Shown here: in pieces, positions 41,029 to 50,600 of the stretch | Position numbering within the stretch: position 1 is the stretch's first letter | Layout: the number at the start of each line of letters is the position of its first letter | Assembly: GCA_009377445.1 (NCBI GenBank) | Contig: WHUA01000003.1 | Coordinates: 124,001 to 188,000 of the forward strand | Length of the DNA: 64,000 nucleotides | DNA from: Alphaproteobacteria bacterium | GTDB taxonomy: Bacteria > Pseudomonadota > Alphaproteobacteria > UBA8366 | Direction: 5' to 3' | Translations under genes and position numbers: made by a program | The notes under the pieces: generated by a model | What the model was told of the DNA's origin: nothing | The model's input: only the letters and a program-made list of their open reading frames with translations | The model's database searches: none

Positions 41029-43343
41029 GCTGGGTCGGCAGCAGGGTCAAGCGGGTCGAGGATCCGGCGCTTCTGAAGGGCGAAGGGCGCTTCGTCGACG
41101 ACATCCATCTGCCCGGCATGCTGCTGGCCGCCGTGGTGCGCAGCCCGTTCGCGCATGCCCGCATCGCTGGAATCGACGCGTCGGCAGCGCTCGCGATTCC
41201 GGGCGTCCACGCGGTCGTCACGCATGCCGATCTGCCGGAAGCCTTTCGCCAGCCGCTCCCCCTTCTCGTCCCGAACCCGGCGATCCGGTACCCCGTCATG
41301 CAGCATGTGCTGGCGAAGGACGCGGTGCATTTCGTCGGCGAAGCGATCGCGTTGGTGCTTGCCGACGACCGCTACATCGCCGAGGACGGCGTCGATCTCG
41401 TCGTCGTCGACTACGAGCCGTTGCCGGCCGCGAGCGACTTCCGCAAGGCGGCCGCGGCCGGCGCACCCGCCGCGCACGCCGGACGCGCCGACAACATAGC
41501 CGCCGAATTCGCCGTCGGTTACGGCGAGGCCGACCAGGCGTTCGCCCGCGCCGCCCATATCTTCAAGGAAGAGCTGTTCCAGCATCGCGGCGCGGCGCAT
41601 CCGATGGAATGCCGGGCGATGCTTGCCCACCAGGACACGCTGACCGGCACGCTGACCATCTGGGCGAATACCCAGGCGCCGCATCAGCTCCGCGACGTCT
41701 ACTGCCGCATGACGGGCGCGGCGGACGACCGCGTACGCGTCATCGCCCCCAATACCGGCGGCGGTTTCGGCAGCAAGGTGCAGACCTATCCGGAGCACAT
41801 CGCCACCGCGGCGGCGGCGCTGCTGACGAAGCTGCCCGTGAAGTACATCGAGGACCGGCGCGAGCATTTCCTCAGCACGCATCAGGAGCGCGATCAGCTC
41901 TGGACGGTCGAGATCGCCGTCGACGGCGACGGCAAGGTCCTCGGCGTGCGCGGCAGCCTGATGCACGACAGCGGCGCCTATCTTCCCTGGGGCGTCATCA
42001 CGCCCTTCATCTCCGCCACCACCATGCCGGGGCCCTATGTCATTCCGGCCTACCGCATGAAGGTCACCTGCGTCTTCACCAACAAGGTGGCGACCACGCC
42101 GGTGCGCGGGGCGGGCCGGCCGCAAGCCGCCTTCGCGATGGAGCGGCTGATGGATCGCGTCGCCCGCGAACTCGGCCTCGATCCCGCCGAGGTGCGGCGG
42201 CGCAATTACGTTCCGGCGGACAGGATGCCGTATGCGGTGGGGCTTACCTTCCGCGACGGCAGCCCGGTGGTCTACGACAGCGGCGACTATCCGGCCTGCC
42301 AGCAGCTCGCGCTCGACCGCGCGGGATACGACGGCTTCCGCGCCGAGCAGGCGTCGGTGCGCGCGGAAGGCCGTTACCTCGGCATCGGCATCGGCAGCTA
42401 TATCGAGGGCACCGGCCTCGGCCCCTTCGAAGGCGCGACCGTGCAGGTCACGCCGGGGGGACAGATCCTTGCCCGCGTCGGCTCGTCCGACCAAGGCCAG
42501 GGCCACCGCACCATGTTCGCGCAGATCGTCGCCGACCGGCTCGGCGTCGGGCCGGACAAGGTCACGGTGACGGTCGGCGACAGCGGCGGCGTCGCCTACG
42601 GCATCGGCACCTTCGCCAGCCGGGTCGCCGTCAACGCCGGCTCGTCGGCCCATGTCGCCGCCGGAAAAGTGCGCGAGAAGGCGATCAAGATCGCGTCGCA
42701 CCTTCTGGAGGCGGCGGAGGAAGATCTCGACCTCGGCGACGGCCGGGTATTCGTCAAGGGCGTACCCGCAGTTGGCAAGACGCTGGGCGAGATTGCCGCA
42801 TTCGCCAACGGCATGCCGGGCTTCTCCATGCCCGCTGGCATCACCGTCGGGTTGGAAGACACCAGTTATTTCACGCCGCAGCGCTCGACTTATGCAAACG
42901 GCTGCCATGTTGCCGTCGTCGAGGTCGATGTCGAGACGGGCGGCGTGAAGATCCTGCGCTACGTCACCGCCCACGACTGCGGCACCATCATCAACACCAT
43001 GATGGTCGAAGGACAGGTCGCGGGCGGCGTCGTGCACGGCATCGGCAACGCGCTCTTCGAGTGGATGCGCTACGACGACGACGGCCAGCCGCTGACCGTG
43101 AATTTCGGCGAATACCTGCTGCCGCTCGCGACCGAGACACCGTGCATCGAGCAGGCGCACATGCAGACGCCGACGCCGCTCAACCCGCTCGGCGTCAAGG
43201 GCGCGGGCGAAGGCGGCACGATCCCCGCTGCCGCGGCGATCGCGGGCGCGATAGACGATGCGCTCCGCCCGTTCGGCGTGAAGATCACCCAGGTACCGGT
43301 AACGCCGGAATACTTGCTCGACCTCATCCATAAAAAATCCTGA
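41025..43343 (+). CDS. Molybdenum hydroxylase large subunit (CoxL-like, form II type)
   Basis: 772 residues binding the molybdopterin cytosine dinucleotide cofactor. Landmarks: VGSRVKRVEDPALLKGEGRF, HRGAAHPMECRAM, GGGFGSKVQTYPEH, a motif PVRGAGRPQAAFAMERLMDR near residue 360, and the terminal GVKGAGEGGTIPAAAAIAG with the catalytic Glu. True CO dehydrogenase has the Cys-containing AYRCSFR loop; this protein has VRGAGR instead, so CO oxidation is not predicted. It likely hydroxylates an organic, perhaps aromatic or N-heterocyclic, substrate (inference). No cofactor-insertion genes (coxDEF) are adjacent. Confidence 0.95.
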   Translation: MSWVGSRVKRVEDPALLKGEGRFVDDIHLPGMLLAAVVRSPFAHARIAGIDASAALAIPGVHAVVTHADLPEAFRQPLPLLVPNPAIRYPVMQHVLAKDAVHFVGEAIALVLADDRYIAEDGVDLVVVDYEPLPAASDFRKAAAAGAPAAHAGRADNIAAEFAVGYGEADQAFARAAHIFKEELFQHRGAAHPMECRAMLAHQDTLTGTLTIWANTQAPHQLRDVYCRMTGAADDRVRVIAPNTGGGFGSKVQTYPEHIATAAAALLTKLPVKYIEDRREHFLSTHQERDQLWTVEIAVDGDGKVLGVRGSLMHDSGAYLPWGVITPFISATTMPGPYVIPAYRMKVTCVFTNKVATTPVRGAGRPQAAFAMERLMDRVARELGLDPAEVRRRNYVPADRMPYAVGLTFRDGSPVVYDSGDYPACQQLALDRAGYDGFRAEQASVRAEGRYLGIGIGSYIEGTGLGPFEGATVQVTPGGQILARVGSSDQGQGHRTMFAQIVADRLGVGPDKVTVTVGDSGGVAYGIGTFASRVAVNAGSSAHVAAGKVREKAIKIASHLLEAAEEDLDLGDGRVFVKGVPAVGKTLGEIAAFANGMPGFSMPAGITVGLEDTSYFTPQRSTYANGCHVAVVEVDVETGGVKILRYVTAHDCGTIINTMMVEGQVAGGVVHGIGNALFEWMRYDDDGQPLTVNFGEYLLPLATETPCIEQAHMQTPTPLNPLGVKGAGEGGTIPAAAAIAGAIDDALRPFGVKITQVPVTPEYLLDLIHKKS

Positions 43344-43355
43344 AGGGAGAACCCG

Positions 43356-44081
43356 ATGGCCAAGGACATCCTCGTGCAGAGGAAGGGACGCATCGTGCAC
43401 ATCACGCTTAACCGCCCGCGCAAGGGCAACCTGATGAGCACGAGGATGAAGGAGATCCTGACCGACACGGTGAACGGGCTCGGCCGCGACGACAAGACCT
43501 GCGCCATCGTCCTGCGCGGCAATGGCAAGGATTTCTGTCACGGCCGCGAGCAGGCGCTGCCGGGCGGCCCGCCGAAGAACGCATTCGACATGCACAACCG
43601 CGCGATGGGCAAGATCCTCGCGGTCTACGCCGCCTTCCGCAACTGCCCGGTGCCGATCGTCAGCGTCGTGCAGGGCAAGGCGCTCGGCTTCGGCTGCGCG
43701 CTGGTCGGCGGATCGGACGTCGCCTACGCCTCGACCGAAGCGCGCTTCGCGCTGCCCGAGATGGCGCACGGCACGGCGCCGACGCTGGCAATGGCGGCGC
43801 TCGCGAAGGTCTCACCAAAGACGGTTTGCGACCTGGTCTATTCGCGCGAGGAGATCGATGCGGAGACCGCGCTCGCCACGGGCCTCGTGAGCCGCGTCTT
43901 CCCGCCGGCCGAACTCGATAATGCGGTTGATGGCCTGCTCGCGCGGTTGGCGGCCTACGACCCGGTCGACGTGAAGGCGGTCAAGCGCTTCCAATGGACA
44001 GGACCGCAGCTTCATCCCGACATCATGTCCGACCTCGCCGGCTACACGCTGGCAACCGTCCGCTCGCGGAAGATCGGCTAG
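43356..44081 (+). CDS. Enoyl-CoA hydratase/isomerase family protein
   Basis: 241 residues, crotonase fold. HGREQALPGG replaces the usual GGD oxyanion loop; LGFGCALVGGSDVAY and EARFALPEMAHGTAPTLA give Ala at the first catalytic glutamate position and Glu at the second. One catalytic Glu remains, as in isomerases. It is the last gene of the molybdenum hydroxylase operon, 12 bases after the large subunit, so its CoA substrate may be linked to the hydroxylated product. GAAGGGAG lies upstream. Confidence 0.9.
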   Translation: MAKDILVQRKGRIVHITLNRPRKGNLMSTRMKEILTDTVNGLGRDDKTCAIVLRGNGKDFCHGREQALPGGPPKNAFDMHNRAMGKILAVYAAFRNCPVPIVSVVQGKALGFGCALVGGSDVAYASTEARFALPEMAHGTAPTLAMAALAKVSPKTVCDLVYSREEIDAETALATGLVSRVFPPAELDNAVDGLLARLAAYDPVDVKAVKRFQWTGPQLHPDIMSDLAGYTLATVRSRKIG

Positions 44082-44105
44082 CGCGGCGTATTAGCCCCGC
44101 TTGTC

Positions 44106-45569
44106 TTAACCCGGCGCGTTCGCGCCGGCGGCATGCATGCCCGCAATCCGGCCGAACACCGCGCCCCGCAGCACCGAGGTCGCGCCGGGATAGCGGCCGT
44201 AGTAGATACCGATGGTCTCCCCCGCCGCGTAAAGGCCGGGGATGACCTCGCCGCTCGTGTTCATCACCTGCGCGCTTGGCGTCACCTTGAGCCCGCCGAA
44301 GGTGAAGGTATTCGACGAAATGATCGGATAGGCCCTGAAGGGCGGCCGCGCGATGGGCCTCGCCCAGTTCGACTTCGGCGGGTTGATCCCGCGCGTTGAA
44401 AGCCCGTCGATCGAATGCGGATCGAACGCGCCGCCGGTACAGGCGCCGTTATAACCATCGACGGTCGCCGCGAGCGGCCCGGCCGGAACGCCGATCGCCT
44501 GCGCCAGCGCGTCGATCGTCGCGGCCTCGACCGGCGGCTGATCCGTGCGGACGCAGCGCTGCCAATTCGCGATCTCGTCCACGCCGGCATCGAGGATGCA
44601 CCAGGCGATGCCGCCCGGCTGCTTCCGGATCGTGCGGGTGATGTCCTCGTAATGCGCGTCGATGGAGCCGGGCGCCTCGTCCGTGAAGCGTTCCCCCATG
44701 CGGTTTACCAGGATGCCCTGGGTGAAGATCATGACCAGCGGCTCCGTCGCACCGGAGCGCGGGTCGATCGGCTGGGCGTGGTACTCGCTGTAGTCGCCGG
44801 CCGGCGCCGCGCCGATGTCGAGCGACATGCGGATGCCCTCGCCCTTGTTGTAGTAGCCGCCGCGCGCCACGGGCCTGAGATAGCGTCCGCTCTCGCCGAG
44901 ATAGTGCGCCACCATCTCCGCGTTCCCTTCGAAGCCGCCGCAGGCGAGCACCACGGCGCCGGCGGCAAGCCGGATCGTCCGGTTGCCCTTGGCCGCAGCC
45001 TTGATTCCCGTCACGCGGCCGTCGTCGTCGAGGATCAGCGCCTGCGCCGTCGTCTCATAATAAAAATTGGCGCCGCGTTGCTCGGCGAGCGGGGCCATCG
45101 CCTCTATCAGCGCCAGCCCGCCGCCGCTGATCGAGATGCGCGGCGAAGACCGCGGCGTCAGACCGTAATAGCCGATCTCGCCGAAGCGGACGCCCTGACG
45201 CTTGAGCCAGGCGATGGTCGCGGGCGCGCTGGACGCGAAGGTGGAGACGAGCTCCGGATCGGCGAAGGAGAGCGTCTTGAGGATTCCCGGCCAGTTTGCG
45301 TAGTCCTCCGCCGCACCGGCGACGAGGCTCGGATCGAGGTGATAGCCGGCGTTCAGGGCGAACTGATCCTCGAAATCGGGAGAAATCTCGGTCTCGCTGG
45401 CCATGCGAATGGCGGCCGTGGTGTAGCGGGTATTGCCGCCGCGCTCTTCCACCGGGGCGCGCTCCAGGACCGCCACCCGCGCGCCGCATTCCAAAGCCGC
45501 GACGGCGGCGGACAGCCCGGCCACGCCGCAGCCCACGACCACCACATCGTACCGATGCGCCTCAGCCAT
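44106..45569 (-). CDS. FAD-dependent dehydrogenase, tricarballylate dehydrogenase/fumarate reductase flavoprotein-like
   Basis: 487 residues. FAD-binding VVVVGCGVAGLSAAVAALE at the N-terminus, ERGGNTRYTTAAIRMA, an active-site loop ending TPSAQVMNTSGEVIPGLYAAG and terminal YPGATSVLRGAVFGRIAG. This pattern is that of the TcuA (tricarballylate) and soluble fumarate reductase/3-ketosteroid dehydrogenase group. No tcuB/C genes lie beside it. ATG 45569 has GAGG nine bases upstream; ATG 45584 is possible. Divergent from the MmgE/PrpD gene by 85 bases. Confidence 0.9.
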   Translation of the reverse strand: MAEAHRYDVVVVGCGVAGLSAAVAALECGARVAVLERAPVEERGGNTRYTTAAIRMASETEISPDFEDQFALNAGYHLDPSLVAGAAEDYANWPGILKTLSFADPELVSTFASSAPATIAWLKRQGVRFGEIGYYGLTPRSSPRISISGGGLALIEAMAPLAEQRGANFYYETTAQALILDDDGRVTGIKAAAKGNRTIRLAAGAVVLACGGFEGNAEMVAHYLGESGRYLRPVARGGYYNKGEGIRMSLDIGAAPAGDYSEYHAQPIDPRSGATEPLVMIFTQGILVNRMGERFTDEAPGSIDAHYEDITRTIRKQPGGIAWCILDAGVDEIANWQRCVRTDQPPVEAATIDALAQAIGVPAGPLAATVDGYNGACTGGAFDPHSIDGLSTRGINPPKSNWARPIARPPFRAYPIISSNTFTFGGLKVTPSAQVMNTSGEVIPGLYAAGETIGIYYGRYPGATSVLRGAVFGRIAGMHAAGANAPG

Positions 45570-45654
45570 CGCACTACGCCTCATTTGATCTCGTGCTATT
45601 GTCGGGGCAGATTACGACCCTCAATCCAGCATCCGCAAATCACGGGAGGACCGA

Positions 45655-47061
45655 ATGGCGCACGACAGCGTGAGAGACAATCCGTATACGCGAGGGATCG
45701 CGAATTTCGTCTCCGGGCTGACCTACGAAGACATTCCCCAGGAGGTGCGCCAGCGCATCAAGCTGCTGATCCTGGATTCGCTGGGCTGCGCGCTCTACGG
45801 CACGCATCTGGAATGGACGAAGATCATTCTCAAGACGCTCACCGCCGTCGACCGGACGGACGACGGCTGCCGTATCTGGGGTATGAAGAAGCGCCTGTCG
45901 GCGCCGCACGCGGCCCTTCTCAACGGCACCATGGTCCAGGGCTTCGAGCTCGATGACGTGCACCGCAAGGGCGTGCTGCATGTCGGCGCGGTGACGCTGC
46001 CGGCGCTGATCGCGGTCACCGAGATGTCGAAGAAGAAGCTCAGCGGCAAGGATTTCCTTACCGCTGCGGTCGCGGGCTACGAGATCGGCCCCCGCGTCGG
46101 CATCTGCATGGGCCAGGAGCATATCGGCCAGGGCTGGCATTCGGGCGCGACGCTCGGCGTGTTCTCGGCCGCCGCGGGCGCCGCGGCGGGGATGCGGCTC
46201 TCGGCGGAGCAGACTGTCCACGCGCTCGGCATCGCCGGCACCCAGTCTGCCGGCCTGATGGCCGCGCAATACGGCGCGATGGTCAAGCGCATGCACGCCG
46301 GCCGCTCCTCGCAGAGCGGGCTATACGGTGCGCTGCTGGCGGCGAACGGCTTCACCGGCATCGTCGACGTGCTGGAGAGCGAGTATGGCGGCTTCTGCAC
46401 CACCTTCTCGCGCTCGCAGGACCGTTTCAACCTCGAGGAGCTGACCAAGGATATCGGCAAGCGCTTCGAAACGATGGGCATCGCGCTCAAGTTCTATTCC
46501 TGCGTCGGCAGCAACCACACGACGCTGGATGCGATCCGGGCCATGCAGGAACGCCACCCCTTCAAGGCCAAGGACGTCGAGCGCTTCGTCGTGCACGGAT
46601 CGCAGGTGACGGTCGACCACGTGGGCTGGAAGTACAAGCCGGAGGGCCTCACCTCGGCGCAGCTCAACCTGCCCTTCTGCGTCGCCACTTACATGCTGGA
46701 AGGCGACTGCTTCGTCGAGCAGTTCACCGAGGACTGCGTCACCGACCGGGCGCGGATCGCCTATTCCGAGAAGGTCCAGACGCAGCACGACCCGGCGATC
46801 ACGGCCAAGGGCGCGGCCTACCGCCACCTCGTCCGGGTCGAGATCTTCCTCAAGGACGGCACGCGGCTGGAGGAGACCTGCGAAGCGGCGCGCGGCAGCG
46901 AGAAGAAGTTCGCCTCCGAAGCCGACGTGGTCGAAAAGTTCAAGAAGCTCGCCAAGCACGCGCTTCCCGGGAAACAGATCGACGCGCTCAAGGAGGCCAT
47001 CCTCAATATGGACGACCTGAAGAACGCCGCCGAGATCCCGCGGCTGCTGGGGAAGGAATAG
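45655..47061 (+). CDS. MmgE/PrpD family protein 2
   Basis: 468 residues. Landmarks: LLILDSLGCALYGTHLEW, NGTMVQGFELDDVHRKG, AGYEIGPRVGICMGQEH, KRMHAGRSSQSGLYGA, KFYSCVGSNHTTLDAIRAM. The HPG motif found in other copies reads MHAG here. GGGAGG precedes the ATG. It is separated from the aldo/keto reductase by a palindromic repeat. A dehydratase or decarboxylase of a hydroxylated tricarboxylic acid is the family-based guess; TcuA-like flavoprotein next door is consistent with tricarboxylate chemistry. Confidence 0.93.
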   Translation: MAHDSVRDNPYTRGIANFVSGLTYEDIPQEVRQRIKLLILDSLGCALYGTHLEWTKIILKTLTAVDRTDDGCRIWGMKKRLSAPHAALLNGTMVQGFELDDVHRKGVLHVGAVTLPALIAVTEMSKKKLSGKDFLTAAVAGYEIGPRVGICMGQEHIGQGWHSGATLGVFSAAAGAAAGMRLSAEQTVHALGIAGTQSAGLMAAQYGAMVKRMHAGRSSQSGLYGALLAANGFTGIVDVLESEYGGFCTTFSRSQDRFNLEELTKDIGKRFETMGIALKFYSCVGSNHTTLDAIRAMQERHPFKAKDVERFVVHGSQVTVDHVGWKYKPEGLTSAQLNLPFCVATYMLEGDCFVEQFTEDCVTDRARIAYSEKVQTQHDPAITAKGAAYRHLVRVEIFLKDGTRLEETCEAARGSEKKFASEADVVEKFKKLAKHALPGKQIDALKEAILNMDDLKNAAEIPRLLGKE

Positions 47062-47078
47062 CGCCGAACCGGCGTCAA

Positions 47079-47154
47079 ATGGATTCCGCGGACAAGCCGC
47101 GGAATGACGTAATTTGGAGATCGTCACACCGCGGCTTGTCCGCGGTGTCCATGG
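47079..47154. repeat. Paired-palindrome intergenic repeat, copy 3
   Basis: Left palindrome attccgcgg-acaag-ccgcggaat (47083-47105) followed by gacg; right cgtcac with acaccgcgg-cttgt-ccgcggtgt (47126-47148) and ccatgg. Most symmetrical of the three copies and with the shortest spacer. Lies between convergent genes and probably also terminates both. Confidence 0.85.
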
Positions 47155-47169
47155 CGCCGGTGCGAGACC

Positions 47170-48156
47170 TCAGAAGCTCATCTGCGGCATCTGCTTTTCC
47201 GGATAGCGCAGCCCGGCGGTCGCGCCGATCGCGAAGACTTTCTCGAGCTTCGCGCAATCGGCCTCGGTGAGCGTCACGTCGGCCGCTTTCGCGTTCTCCT
47301 CGAGGTGGGGCCGCCGCCGGCTGCCCGGGATCGGGATGACGTCGGGCCCGCGCGACAGCACCCAGGCGAGCGCGATCTGCGCCTGCGTGCAGCCCTTCTC
47401 CTTCGCCAGCTCGTCGAGCGGCTTCAGCAGCGCCAGGTTCCGCCGCAGGTTCTCGTCGTGAAAGCGCGGATGATCGTGCCGGCGGTCGCCGTCCGGCACG
47501 TCTGCAACCGCGCGGATCGTGCCGCTGAGGAATCCCCGGCCGAGCGGGCAGTACGGGACATACGAAATCCCGAGCGCACGGCAGAGCGGCATGATTTCGC
47601 GCTCGGCATCCCGTGTCCAAAGCGAATATTCGGATTCGAGCGCGGCGATGGGATGCACCGCATGCGCGCGGCGGATCACGTCCGGCTTCGCCTCGGACAG
47701 GCCGAGGAAACGCACCTTGCCCTGCTGCACCAGTTTCGCCATCGCGCCGACCGTATCCTCGATCGGCACTTCGGGGTCGACACGATGGAGATAGTAGAGG
47801 TCGATGACGTCGACGCCGAGACGGCGGAGGCTGTTGTCGCAGGCGACGGGAACGTAGTCGGGCTTGCCGTTGGTGCCGCCGCGCTGCCCCTGCGGGCCGC
47901 GGATGTTGCCGAACTTGGTGGCGAGGAACAGCTCCTTCCGGCGGCCCTTGATCGCCTTCGCGATCAGCTCCTCGTTGTGGCCATTGCCGTAGGCGTCGGA
48001 GGTGTCGATGAAATCGACGCCGAGATCGAGGGCGCGACCCACCGTGGCGATCGCCTCGGCATCGTCCCGCGCCAGATTTTCCGGCGACATGCCCGCGCAG
48101 CCGAGGCCGAGCGCGGAAACCTTCGCGCCGGTGCGGCCCAGTGCCCGCCTTTGCAT
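47170..48156 (-). CDS. Aldo/keto reductase
   Basis: 328 residues, NADPH-dependent TIM-barrel oxidoreductase. [30 protein letters not shown] with catalytic Asp and Tyr, [11 protein letters not shown] with Lys, and [10 protein letters not shown] with His make up the tetrad; [14 protein letters not shown] binds the cofactor. It resembles the YakC/pyridoxal-reductase-like group that acts on aldehydes. Its start codon ATG overlaps the last base of the lyase gene upstream, so they are coupled. Confidence 0.95.
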   Translation of the reverse strand: MQRRALGRTGAKVSALGLGCAGMSPENLARDDAEAIATVGRALDLGVDFIDTSDAYGNGHNEELIAKAIKGRRKELFLATKFGNIRGPQGQRGGTNGKPDYVPVACDNSLRRLGVDVIDLYYLHRVDPEVPIEDTVGAMAKLVQQGKVRFLGLSEAKPDVIRRAHAVHPIAALESEYSLWTRDAEREIMPLCRALGISYVPYCPLGRGFLSGTIRAVADVPDGDRRHDHPRFHDENLRRNLALLKPLDELAKEKGCTQAQIALAWVLSRGPDVIPIPGSRRRPHLEENAKAADVTLTEADCAKLEKVFAIGATAGLRYPEKQMPQMSF

Positions 48157-49112
48157 CAGTGCAGCTTCGCGCGCAGCGCGTCCAAGCTGCCGCCCCATTT
48201 GACCTTGCCGGGCAGGTCGTGGCCGACGATGTCCTCGGCCAGCCGGGCCGCCTCCAGCAGCCGTTCCAGGTCGATACCCGTATCGATGCCCATCTCCGCG
48301 CACATGAAGGCGAGGTCCTCGGTGCAGATGTTGCCGGCCGCGCCCTTGTGGCCGGCGAAGGGACAGCCGCCGAGGCCGGCGACGCTCGAATCGAAGCTGT
48401 CGACGCCCATCTCCAGCCCGGCATAGGCGTTGGCGCAGCCGAGGCCGCGGGTGTCGTGCAGGTGAAGCGTGATCCGCAGGTCGGGCCAGCGCTCGCGCAC
48501 CGCGCCCACGACGCGCTTGATCGACTCCGGCGTCGCCCAGGCCATGGTGTCGGCGAGCGACAGGATGTCGAGCTCGACGCCGTTCTCGTCGGCGATCCGA
48601 TGGACGACCTCGGTCTGCTCGAGCACCCGCGAGATCGGGACATCGCCCTCGAAATTGCAGCCGAAGGCGGCCATCATCGAGCCGCGGAAATACTTGATGC
48701 CGTGCTGCTTGTAGAGCGCCACCTGGTTGTGCTGGACCTTCATGTTGTCCTCGAAGCCACGATTTTGGTTCAGCTTCATGAAGGTCTCGGAGGCCGCGGT
48801 GGTGATCGATCCCTTGAGGAACACGCCTTCGGCCGCGAGCGCCCGCTGGAGCCCGCGCTCATTGAGCCAGAGGACGGTATAGCGCACATCCGGCTTGCGG
48901 TGGATGCCGGCGACCACGTCCTCGACGTCGGCCCAGCCCGGGACGCGCTTCGGGTTGACGTAGGACCCGACCTGGATTTCGCGAAGGCCGGTATCCGACA
49001 GCGAGTCGATCAGCTCGATCTTGCGCCTGGTCGAAATCGGGCCCTTTTCGAACTGGAACCCTTCTCGCGGCCCCTCTTCCTGAATATCGATCTTCCGCGG
49101 CAGGTCGGACAT
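48156..49112 (-). CDS. Hydroxymethylglutaryl-CoA lyase family protein
   Basis: 318 residues, DRE-TIM metallolyase fold. [19 protein letters not shown] (the DxxRDG region reads EEGPREG), metal ligands HLHDTRGLG and [16 protein letters not shown] with the catalytic cysteine are visible. HMG-CoA lyase cleaves 3-hydroxy-3-methylglutaryl-CoA to acetyl-CoA and acetoacetate; the altered N-terminal motif (EGPREG, no Asp-x-Arg-Asp) suggests a related 3-hydroxyacyl-CoA substrate. It is the first gene of a two-gene unit and diverges from the first Bug receptor across 315 AT-rich bases. Confidence 0.9.
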   Translation of the reverse strand: MSDLPRKIDIQEEGPREGFQFEKGPISTRRKIELIDSLSDTGLREIQVGSYVNPKRVPGWADVEDVVAGIHRKPDVRYTVLWLNERGLQRALAAEGVFLKGSITTAASETFMKLNQNRGFEDNMKVQHNQVALYKQHGIKYFRGSMMAAFGCNFEGDVPISRVLEQTEVVHRIADENGVELDILSLADTMAWATPESIKRVVGAVRERWPDLRITLHLHDTRGLGCANAYAGLEMGVDSFDSSVAGLGGCPFAGHKGAAGNICTEDLAFMCAEMGIDTGIDLERLLEAARLAEDIVGHDLPGKVKWGGSLDALRAKLH

Positions 49113-49191
49113 CGGACGCCTTTCGTGGGTGAATGCATTCGCTGCGGAAGTCTTCCGCTAGGCGCCGAACGAGTCAAGGTCGGCTCTAAAG

Positions 49192-49215
49192 ATCGATAAT
49201 ATCGCTATAATCGAT
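49192..49215. promoter_or_regulatory. Imperfect inverted repeat, candidate operator
   Basis: atcgataata (49192-49201) and tataatcgat (49206-49215) form a 10-4-10 inverted repeat with one mismatch in a markedly AT-rich part of the 315-base gap between the divergent lyase and Bug-receptor genes. Size and symmetry suit a GntR/LysR-type site. The remaining gap shows no gene. Confidence 0.45.
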
Positions 49216-49230
49216 AGTATTATTCGATTG
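49209..49230 (+). promoter_or_regulatory. Motif shared upstream of the two Bug genes, site 1
   Basis: AATCGATAGTATTATTCGA starts at 49209 and is matched at 50729 upstream of the second Bug gene by AATCGATTGTATTCATCGA: 16 of 19 positions agree. It overlaps the right arm of the inverted repeat at 49192-49215. Possible common activator or repressor site, or shared ancestry of the upstream regions. Confidence 0.4.
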
Positions 49231-49427
49231 TTATACTCCTATACATTGTATTTCAGCCCGAATCACGCACGCGTTCTTGCTTCGCTGCCGGGGCGGCGCT
49301 TAACTTGGCCTGCGTACTGGGAAACTGCTGTGGCCAGACAAAAGCCCGATTATGGGCAAGCTCCGCCGTATAACGCGGCACGGGCCTCGGCAAAAAGACA
49401 ACGAGATTGAACAAGGAGGCTCACTAC

Positions 49428-50558
49428 ATGCTCATTTCACCCAGGCTATTCCGTACTGCCGCGCTCGCAGCCTCGGCTGCGGTGCTCGGATTGGTGACGA
49501 TGGCCGGCACCCAAGCCAAGGCTCTGGACTTGGCGGGAAAGCGGGTCACACTGATCGTGCCGTTCAGCGAAGGCGGCGGGACCGACACCTGGACCCGCAT
49601 GATGCAGCCGTATCTCGAGAAATACCTGCCCGGGAAGCCGACGGTCCTCATCCTCAACAAGCCGGGCGGCGGCGGCATCAGCGGCACCAATTATTTCAAC
49701 GAAAAGGCGAAGAAGGACGGCACCTGGATTTTCGCCCAATCCACCTCCGTAGCGTCGAACTACATGCTTGGCGACCCGCGGGCGAAATTCAAGCTCGAGG
49801 AGTTCGAGCCGGTCCTGAACTCGCCCCGGGGCGTCACGCAATACGTCCGATCCGACCTGGGAGTTCAGGATATCAAGGACCTGAAGGCCAAGATCGAAAA
49901 GATAAAGAGCCATCCGATCGACAAGCTGACCTTCGGGGGCAAGACCCCGACGTCGGGCGACCTGGCCCTGCGCGTCGCCTTGAGCCTGCTCGGCGTCGAG
50001 GTGAACAGCGTTTGGGGTCTCGGCGGCAACGGCCCGATGGCGCTTGCGTTCGAGAGAGGCGAGTTCATGCTCAACTACGACAACACGCTTTCTTTCCTCA
50101 GCAATCGCAAGCATATGATCGAAAGCGGCATGGCAGTGCCGCTCTATACCTTCGGGAACCTCGACGAGAACGGTAAGCTGACCCGCGATCCGGCCCTGCC
50201 CAACGTGCCGACCTTCGTCGAGTTCTACAAGGCCGTGAACGGCAAAGAGCCGTCCGGCGCGGGATACGACGCGTGGCGCTCCCTTATGGGCGTGAGCGTG
50301 CCGCTGTCCAAGTCGCTGCTGCTGGCGCCCGGCACGCCGAAGGATGTCGTCGAGATGTGGCGCACGGCGGTCAAGAAGATGCTGGCCGACGAAGAGTTCA
50401 AGACGAGGGCCAAGGCGGAGTTCGGCCCGTATCCCCAGCTCATCGGCGAGGCGGTGAAGCCCATCATGAAGCAGGCGCTGTCGATCGCGCCCGAGTCACG
50501 CAAGTGGCTCGCCAAATACGTCAAGGTCCGCTACGACGTGGAGCTTGCCGCGAAGTAG
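49428..50558 (+). CDS. Bug/TctC-type substrate-binding protein 1
   Basis: 376-residue periplasmic receptor of the tripartite tricarboxylate transporter class. A signal peptide (FRTAALAASAAVLGLVTMAG, cut near QAKA) precedes GKRVTLIVPFSEGGGTDTWT and VLILNKPGGGGISGTNYF, the carboxylate-binding loops. No TctA/TctB membrane genes occur in the window, so it is an orphan receptor, as most Bug proteins are. ATG 49428 follows AAGGAGG. A terminator follows. It is closely similar to the next gene (GGKTPTSGDLAL and SVWGLGGNGPMAL occur in both). Confidence 0.94.
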   Translation: MLISPRLFRTAALAASAAVLGLVTMAGTQAKALDLAGKRVTLIVPFSEGGGTDTWTRMMQPYLEKYLPGKPTVLILNKPGGGGISGTNYFNEKAKKDGTWIFAQSTSVASNYMLGDPRAKFKLEEFEPVLNSPRGVTQYVRSDLGVQDIKDLKAKIEKIKSHPIDKLTFGGKTPTSGDLALRVALSLLGVEVNSVWGLGGNGPMALAFERGEFMLNYDNTLSFLSNRKHMIESGMAVPLYTFGNLDENGKLTRDPALPNVPTFVEFYKAVNGKEPSGAGYDAWRSLMGVSVPLSKSLLLAPGTPKDVVEMWRTAVKKMLADEEFKTRAKAEFGPYPQLIGEAVKPIMKQALSIAPESRKWLAKYVKVRYDVELAAK

Positions 50559-50600
50559 CCGCCGCCGCCTCGGTGGCGACCGGTGAGGTATCGTTTCAGC

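Noticed and set aside
41025..43343. Annotation as aerobic CO dehydrogenase
   Set aside because: The large subunit lacks the cysteine-bearing AYRCSFR loop needed for CO oxidation and shows VRGAGR instead.
40959..43769. Open frame of more than 900 codons antisense to the molybdenum hydroxylase genes
   Set aside because: It mirrors the coding strand in GC-rich DNA, has histidine/arginine/aspartate-rich composition typical of antisense frames, and shows no domain; the sense strand has full family matches.
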